DNA of 64,000 bases from Hyalella azteca. Taxonomy: Eukaryota; Arthropoda; Malacostraca; Amphipoda; Hyalellidae. Positions 56,793-64,000 of this stretch are shown here, piece after piece (position 1 is the stretch's first letter; each line of letters opens with the position of its first letter). A model generated the notes under the pieces. It was not told where the DNA came from, did no database searches, and saw only the letters and a program-made list of their open reading frames with translations. The translations under genes were made by a program, and so were the position numbers. The DNA lies in assembly GCF_000764305.2 (NCBI RefSeq), contig NW_025932655.1:41600-105599 (forward strand). The letters run 5' to 3'.

Positions 56793-58935
56793 CTTATGGA
56801 ATAAGCTAAATTCTATCTAAGTAGGCATTTAAAATAAATTGTCGGATGGTTTTATATATATCTGGAAGATGATAACTTTGTTTGAAATTACAGACATTGG
56901 AAATTGTGTGCGTTAAGCCAGGTCGTAAAACGAATATAAGTTTGAATTTCAATTCAATATTCGTTCGAGTGTCCATGGCCTTTATTCTCAATGCCCTGAA
57001 CTATCCTTTGGTTTCAGAGGCCCCAATCAGCCAGGAGCTAAAAGATTCATTGCATTGAAGAAGTTTCGTTATGGTCGCCCAGTGCCCGGCTGGAGTCAGA
57101 CTCGAATCATCCAGGGGAGGTTGAAAGTTAGTTGATTACCGTTGATTTAAAACGAATCTTCTTCTGGCTATATATGCGCAGGGACCTTTGAATTGGGATC
57201 TGAAATTATCAAGTTGATTTTCTTTATACTTAGCGTTTCTTCTATAAAAAATTTGATGTATAGCTATATTTGAAAAAGATCCTAATGACGAAGCATGCAA
57301 GGAATGCGTTTGAAAAAAATTATCAGGGGATTATGGATTGATCTCAAGGCGAAAGTCTTCCTTGGAAAAACTGTGCGGTATTGTGATAATAAAATTCATG
57401 ATAATTGATAAGTATGTTGATTCACCTTACTGCTTAAAATCCAGTAACACTCGCTGAATGGACTCGACGCTTGCGTGCTTATTTAACTAATAATGAATAC
57501 AATGACTGGGATCTGAATTTATACGCTGAAAAAATACAGCGTTTAACTATGATACAAATCTTAATTCTTTTCGGCGTGTGCGTGTTGAAGTCAGTGTGAG
57601 AAAAGATGTCTACAGCAGCATGTCAATAAGAGGTTCACTGTAGTCTGGCAACGGGCATTGTGTTCACTACCAATGTCGTCGTTATTTTTTATCGAACAGG
57701 AATTTGCAACCAATCAGAACAAGAGCAGATCTTCTTCGGTAAAGCCGCAGTTGCTCGCAATATTTTATGTTAGGAAAATTTCGACTTCAATACCTCAATG
57801 ATATTTGTGTTGTGGATTTTCATTTGGTGATTTTAGCTTAAATTTACGTTTCATCAGGTTACTTGTTGTGCAGTTGAGGGGCATCAATGCTAAAGCATGG
57901 TTTTAACATAATTTACGTACACTATGTTTTATAGACCTCGACCTTTGACTTCCTCAGAAGAGCACAACTGTTGTGCTTTGCAGTACGCACTTGCCTAGCA
58001 CTCGTAAGCGTTGTTCATTAATTTGTTATGTTCTATTGGCCTTGAATAGTAAGTTAAATCTGCCGTAAACATTTCTAAATTCCACTGGGATTTAGCCTGG
58101 TCGGATTTATCCCAAATTTGATTACCGAAAATATTCAATTAATAAAGTGTCTGATACGGGGACAGCAAACAGTAAATCAGAATTCCAATTATTGCACATT
58201 GAATAAATGAAATTTTAGTTTTAAGAAAATCAAACAAAAACCATTAAATAAATGATTAATATTATTATGGAAATACTTTCTACGAATTTAAAATTTTATA
58301 TGAGAATTGGAAGTACATTATTATGAGAAGTACATGTATTATATAGGTACTTTCCAATGCCTTATAGATTTCCGATGTTATTGACAAATTTAAAATCAAA
58401 ACCAATTAATTGCCTTGCAATTTGCTGCTTACATTGTCATGCGAGCAACGATTTGTCACGATTTGTCACGATTTCCATAATGAACAATAAAAAACTTAAT
58501 AAATTCGCTCTACTTTTCATCGAAGCAGCGGGAAAAGGCTGTATAGTTCATTCAAATTTTACGGTATGGAAATTTTTCAGCTATGAATATTTAATCTTCA
58601 ATTACTAACGTTAAAAACCACCTGAGAAAAAGTCGTGATTGTCTCGTGCATCAATTTTTTCGATAAAAGTTATAATTTGTTATGAAAATAAAGCCATCAA
58701 TTCCTACGGCGCTTCTCGGTACAATGCAAGCGGTGATGTGGGTCCGAGTTGCCCAGAGCTCGTCCTGCACCAGCAAGTGTACCCCGAGCTGCGGCTGTAA
58801 CATCCCCGTACCTCTGCCTAGCCTCGCATGTGCGCTGTGTTCTGTGTGAAGAACGGCTGCGACCGCCTCAACTTTTACTGTAACATCACCGTACCTCTGC
58901 CTAGCCTCGCATGTGCGCTATGTTCTGTGTGAAGA
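56793..58935. repeat. Tail of D3, nearly identical to the tail of D1
   Basis: It is about 99 percent identical to 44866-46998. It ends in the middle of the second 83-bp unit (GTGTGAAGA) exactly where the adapter begins, whereas the other copy continues. Confidence 0.9.
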
Positions 58936-58973
58936 CTGTCTCTTATACACATCTAGATGTGTATAAGAGACAG
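58936..58973. other. Tn5/Nextera mate-pair junction adapter (artefact)
   Basis: CTGTCTCTTATACACATCT is followed immediately by its reverse complement, 38 bp in all. These are two Tn5 mosaic ends head to head, the junction adapter of Nextera mate-pair libraries. It is not biological sequence, and the two sides were joined through a circularised read. Confidence 0.97.
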
Positions 58974-59100
58974 TAGCAGCACCGTGTACCGTGTACACGA
59001 TCGCTCACTGCGTGTACACGTTTGTACCTGACCGACAGCGCCTACTAGCTGGAGCTAGCAGCACCGTGTAACGTTTACATCATCGCTCACTGCGACCGTG
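58974..59100. repeat. Minisatellite related to 53604-53727
   Basis: TAGCAGCACCGTGTACCGTG and CCGACAGCGCCTACTAGC repeat once more here, beginning abruptly at the adapter. Confidence 0.7.
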
Positions 59101-59111
59101 TGTAAATAATA

Positions 59112-59141
59112 AAAATAAAAGGCACAATGTGCCTTTTATTT
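59112..59141. repeat. Small perfect hairpin
   Basis: AAATAAAAGGCACA and TGTGCCTTTTATTT are inverse, with no spacer to speak of. An isolated structure in AT-rich DNA, of unknown meaning. Confidence 0.6.
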
Positions 59142-59650
59142 ACTTCTCTCAATAATATCTTTATTCATCTTCTCTTTAGTTCTCCTTTTATTTAGTTCCC
59201 TCAATAATAATTTTCTTCTACCACGGTTTCTTGCGCCTTCTAGTTTTCTCAATTTATGACGAGGTGTAACTGATAAAATTTACTCGCTGTCAATGAGGTG
59301 GGAACAAGAACCATAAGTTGTGCGTAGTACTTTTTTCGTCATTATTATGTAAAAATATCTAATATTTTCTCTCCTCTGAACATGTTCCTGCTTCGTTATT
59401 GTCTGCTTTCAATTCATGTTAAGAAATGAAGCTTCAGACTTCATGTAATGAGCCTCTGAAAACAGCATCATATTCTTTGTCCCGAATACCTCGGTTGTGA
59501 GTTTGTACGCATTCGGACTTTTAATTATATAGCTTGTGAGAAATGCTAATAAAAACATGTTATATATATTCGATTACTTGTGAGAGTAATCCTTGGCCTT
59601 GATCGTGTACCTCCAGCAACGAGTGTCGTCTCTAAGCAACGTGTCGTCAG
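59142..59650. other. Spacer before block B2, nothing recognised
   Basis: AT-rich sequence without conserved frames or repeat matches. Homology to B1 begins near 59650 (GGCTTAAGACGAACAATAAA). Confidence 0.4.
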
Positions 59651-60607
59651 GCTTAAGACGAACAATAAAACTTTTTCTGATTTTGATTTGTGCTCAAAAT
59701 GTCATGAAAACTTGGTAGCGGCGTGTTCGGTCCTTGGATATTTAAAATATTTTGTTCTCAATGCCGCTATCCCGTCACTAGTTATATCTAGGATACGTTC
59801 CCACCAACACTTCTTTTTAATTTATACTTCTTCGTTCTCACACGACCACTTCATCGGGTATTTTGGTAAGAGTTTGGTAGATTGCCCTCACTTCGCATTC
59901 TATCACGAATAAATATTTCTTTCTTTCGTTTCGCATAAAAGAACAGTTCCGAACAAATGTTTCCTGCAGAACCATGCTCAATTTTTTTTCAGTCAATCTT
60001 ATGCCTGTTTTTCAGAAAATTTCTCGAACTCCGACAATAAAATTTTACTGTATCGGACCGTAGTCAGACCTCGCCCACAGAAACCTACGATTTATTTACG
60101 CATTTATTGGCTCAAATAGAGCAGCCACATTGCCCTAACTCTGAAATGCCTTTAAACTGGTACAGGTTGGCTTCTCGGCCGAAAGATACAGGATAAAAAC
60201 ATTTTAAGTACTTTAACGGATAAATCGGTGATCAGAGGCATTCAAAGCATACATTTTCGAGTTTTGCGATCGATAACAGCGTAGAAAAGCTCATAAATTA
60301 TGGTCATATTATATTTGATTAGGCACTAATCGAATGTATTTTCATTTTACGCAAAAGATCAGACACAATTATAACTAGCGAATTCCCCTGTCAAGAGTAA
60401 GTAATTCATGGAACTTGCCGCTTATTAGTAATATGGATAGCTGGTAATCTGAGAGGATGTATGAATAAGGGAGACTCTGGATATATAGTGAAATGTTCGT
60501 TGCTTTTCCCGTAGATTTATCATAGATGCTAGAAAAGTATGGAACCCATTGACAAAAAATTGACCTTAAAATATTTCAAAGCCAATTATTAAGCAGTAAA
60601 TTACGTT

Positions 60608-60790
60608 AAAAAACAGGCGTAAGTTGCAGGTTGAAGCACATCTGCTTGTATATAATTCCCATATAAATGAAAAGGATGTGTGCAGCGATATTACTGATTA
60701 ATGCTACCAGCATCATACTGCCTGTATCCGCTGAGAAGACATCATTTATGCACTGGACCGACCCATATTCTCCTCAAAGATGGATCCAGG
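60608..60790 (-). pseudogene. Decayed transmembrane exon (B2)
   Basis: The frame matches 18181-18384 (SADTGSMMLVALISN, FIYMGIIYKQMCFNLQL). A TGA replaces the Cys codon upstream of the helix, and two codons are missing in the hydrophobic stretch. This copy is unlikely to encode a working protein. Confidence 0.45.
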
Positions 60791-61710
60791 TTGTGGAAAT
60801 AATTTTTACTCGAGTAATACGACGTTCAGAAATGGGTTCGGATCACTCCATCAAATTCCCGTTTATAAAACAGGCATTGCTTCGTTCCAAGATTCAATCA
60901 ATAATTTATACGATTCCTGGAATAATCATTTTTTCGAGTTCAGTAATTATGGTTTCATTACATATTATCGTACTTGGAGCAATAACTACATCCCGTTGCA
61001 GTAATAGAACAAATTCGAAACTGAGAAGCAAAGAAAATTACAGAAAAATTCACAATATTTTCAGAGAAAACATTTCAGCGACATTTAATAATTTTAGGAC
61101 AAAGATCTTGTAGCTTAATTGGATAAAATAACCATATTTTCAGGTGAGCTTGAAAAATGGGAAAACGATGGAATGTTGAGTTTATATCCAACTTAGCGAT
61201 ATCCGAACAAAACTTAGTGAACAAAACTTTGAGGAACGAGCTGGTAAAATGAATGTAAAGGCAAGCAAAACAAGAATGGATTAGAGGCTAAAGAAACATT
61301 TTCTTTATTTGAAAAGTTTCAAGATGGTATACATAGCCATCAATTCCACGGGATAGTTTGGTGCTGCCTATTTTCGGTAGCGGCTCCTCTTCAATAAGCA
61401 TGAAGAGGCAATGGAGCTGCAACTCGCTCCCGCGTCTGCCCAACCTGAAATTCCTGAAGAAATGGAAACGGTGGTCAGGAAAGGCACAAATTTCAGCTGT
61501 GAAAGTAGACGAAAAAATGCTCGATGCAATAAAAGGTCGTTAATGACAAAAGTTCGCAATCGTAGCAAAAATATGTCGAGCAGGTGCAACTTGTTGCCAC
61601 ACGTTTTGAGTAAGATGCAATCTTGATTTTTGGAAAATCATGAAAAATTCTTCAAACTTATCAAAAACTATTAAAGTATGAATAATTACAAGCTTTATTA
61701 TTTATTCGGA

Positions 61711-61990
61711 TTATAAGTGAAAAGGAGCAGGATTTAACACCTCATCACCGCTTGCTACGTGCCTACAAATATAGGGTGACGTACCAGAAGTGCTAAAAAA
61801 TTCTTCGGTGAATCGCTGGTGAAGTGCTGGTTCTTGGAGCTGGTCCACGCCCGCGCAGAGGTAAGTACCAAGAGCCAAGGTAGTGATCACATCCAAAGAG
61901 TCATGTGTGCTACCGAGGTAAGTCGTAGCGCAGACGACATCCACTCCAGCACGTGCCCACGCATGCGTCTGGAGTCCCGACCGTGCTCAA
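61711..61990 (-). other. Conserved open segment with splice-like sites (B2)
   Basis: The counterpart of 19303-19560. The minus frame is open with about 80 percent amino-acid identity. Both plus-strand GAG|GTAAGT sites (61861 and 61918) are kept. Coding strand undecided. Confidence 0.3.
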
Positions 61991-63710
61991 GCTAAGCTTC
62001 CATGGGTGGCTTTACTCCATGGTTCCAAAGTTGAACCGGGGCCGAAGATTCATCAAAAGGTTAGTTCGCACCATCTGACTTGAAGTGTAGACAGATGCGT
62101 TCAAAATGAATCTGGCACGAATCTTCAACAGCACATTGGGAGATGCTGCTATGAGGTCAGGCAACGAACTGGCGGATATTCTTAAAAGAAAAGTGAAGTT
62201 AAGTATTGGGCGATATGTTAGTTTCACGTTGAATGTGCATACTAAAACTACTTCCAACGTCACCCAAATCATTTGAGGCACAGAGCAGGTGAGGATGCCA
62301 TATTTATACCAGAAATTTATCAGAAATTAAATAATGAAAAACTGAATCTTAGTTTTTTTGTTCAACATTTGCGGGAGCCTCTACTTATCAAGCGATATTT
62401 GAAAACCTTCATGCATTATTTTCCTGATGATCGCCGCTACTGAAGAAGTTTATTGAACCGATGAGGAGGCATTGAAGTCGCTCGTTAAGTCAAGACATTA
62501 CGCAATTAAACCTGGTGCGCTTTATGTACATTGAAACAAGATTATTCATATTATTTTGTATTATTGTTTGATATAAATGGAGGAACGTTGCCATGAAGTG
62601 CAGTACTGCAAAAAATAATGTCTTTCTTCCTAAATGAATTTTCGCACAATAAATGCTTCATCCAAAAAGCCCCGTACTGCACTTTGTTTGAAGCATATAA
62701 GGATGGTTTCCCTGCCTTCCGTAAGTAATTATGAAAGATAACTTGACTTTCATACAGTAATTTCATTTTTTCACTCACTCTAGCATACGAAAGTTACTTC
62801 GAAGGAATGAACGGGAAAATCAGCTAAATATCAAAATACTCTAAAGTGAGAAGTTCCAGAAGGAAAACCTTTTAGTGTCAATCTAATTTAATAATATGTT
62901 ATATAAATCTTGTAAAAAATGCAATTTGTCGCTGAAAACACTACATAAAATTAAAGATTTTCACTTGTGTCACCGTTGCAAGGGGCGTGTAATATCTTCG
63001 TTCGGTTGTTCTTAATGCCATCTTATTTTACTATCTACAAGAATATATATTGAATTAAACAGCATTGCCTTGGTGTACATAATAAATATATTTAATGGGA
63101 CAGAAGGAATCTCTGAAGAGGAGAACTTCAGAGAGGATCGGGAGCTCAGTGTCAAGAATACAAAAAATAAGTCACTTCGTAGTCAGATCTTTTATAGTGA
63201 CAGCGCACATTTGACTAATTGCAACATAATAACGATTTCCAATGATACGTGCTCCAGAAAATAAACCGTTTGCTCGGTATACTGAATTATGAACTTTTCG
63301 TCCAGAGAGAAGGAAATATTTGCTTCGTGCTTTAACTCTGAATATTCATTTGCTTTTTTTAGTGTTGTGACCTATGCTTGAAATAAATAACTTCTTGATT
63401 AGAACTAATGAGTAATACTAAATTTCAGATACCAACTTTCACCATTGCATATTTACAAAGGTTTCCCAAAATTTCAGTGGAAGTGATAAGAGGATTCGGG
63501 ACTTTTTTCAGTTTTATTGATGGTGAGTTTCTGCACATAGAGACAAGACAATGTTGCAATACGAGATAAAAAGATTAACGCGGTATTCAAACAATACTAT
63601 GCAAGAAGATTACATACGGAAGAATTCAAACTAGATAAGCTCACAGAATCATGGGAGGAACTGGGGTGAATTTCAAATAACAATGCAACGAAGCAAATAG
63701 GGAATTCCAA

Positions 63711-64000
63711 AGTTGCGCACGGTCGTGGGTCTAGGAACGTTCTATCTACTGAATGATATTGGCTCCTGACCAAACCTCACAGCATTACGTAGTTGCGTAC
63801 GGTTGTGGGTCTAGGAACGTTCTATTTACCGAATGATATTGGCTCCTGACCAAACCTCACAGCATTACGTAGTTGCGTACGGTCGTGGGTCTATGAACGT
63901 TCTATCTACCGAATGATATTGGCTCCTGACCACACCTCACAGCATTACGTAGTTGCGTACTGTCGTGGGTCTATGAACGTTCTATCTACCGAATGATATT
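63711..64000. repeat. 80-bp tandem array reaching the window edge
   Basis: More than three units of GTTGCGTACGGTCGTGGGTC followed by the GAACGTTCTATCTACC and GGCTCCTGACC phrases repeat with an exact 80-bp period. The array continues past the edge. Block B1 has one unit (about 21270-21345). Confidence 0.92.

Larger units (their letters stand above)
59650..63780. repeat. Segmental duplication block B2
   Basis: It aligns with 17226-21345 throughout. Corresponding segments are 60608-60790 (transmembrane fragment, interrupted by TGA), 61385-61626, 61711-61990 and 62551-62778. It then runs into an 80-bp tandem array that is a single unit in B1. Confidence 0.8.

Overview
The window reads as AT-rich nuclear DNA of an invertebrate animal, most likely an arthropod. 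This is inferred from spliced genes with GT..AG introns, a secreted C-type lectin with an extra cysteine-rich module, Polinton and Penelope-like elements (PLEs), tRNA-derived SINEs and abundant mini- and microsatellites. There is no operon, Shine-Dalgarno or phage-style organisation. Few intact genes are present; most of the window is segmental duplication and nested mobile elements.

Layout. Two block types, A and B, alternate in tandem. A1 (about 2.05-10.9 kb) and A2 (about 21.4-29.1 kb) each carry one four-exon minus-strand C-type lectin gene. B1 (about 17.2-21.35 kb) and B2 (about 59.65 kb to the right edge) are paralogous blocks of uncertain coding content. Only the tail of an earlier B block is seen at about 1.92-2.05 kb. 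A1 carries a roughly 4 kb insertion in intron 2 (4.7-8.7 kb), with minisatellites, SINEs and an element ending in TACCCAGCAGGC. A related segment lies inverted at 13.2-16.9 kb and is interrupted by a large palindrome made of two inverted copies of a PLE fragment plus flanking sequence.

A2 was invaded by two elements after it split from A1. (1) A PLE at 25383-28338 in intron 1, with a 12-bp target duplication, direct terminal repeats, an inverted partial copy and hammerhead-ribozyme-like cores. (2) A Polinton/Maverick at 29094-40681, 11588 bp, with 282-bp terminal inverted repeats and a perfect 6-bp duplication TATTAT. A1 keeps the paralogous unoccupied site for both. All recognisable Polinton genes lie on the minus strand: protein-primed PolB, a DUF8207-like protein, an adenovirus-type cysteine protease, coiled-coil and tail-fibre-like proteins, and a packaging ATPase. 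Most are broken by frameshifts, stops and nested insertions. No integrase or capsid gene was recognised.

From about 41.5 to 59 kb lies an array of diverged repeat units (D1, D2, an internally deleted D2b, D3). Three of them share a promoter-like block with TATA, initiator, CCAAT and CRE motifs. A 2.1-kb tail of D1 and D3 is nearly identical, far more so than the rest of the units. The D3 copy stops at an exact 38-bp Tn5/Nextera mate-pair junction adapter (58936-58973), so continuity across that point, and possibly the duplication itself, is an assembly problem. A single N at 15485 sits on the edge of the palindrome and marks a second doubtful join.
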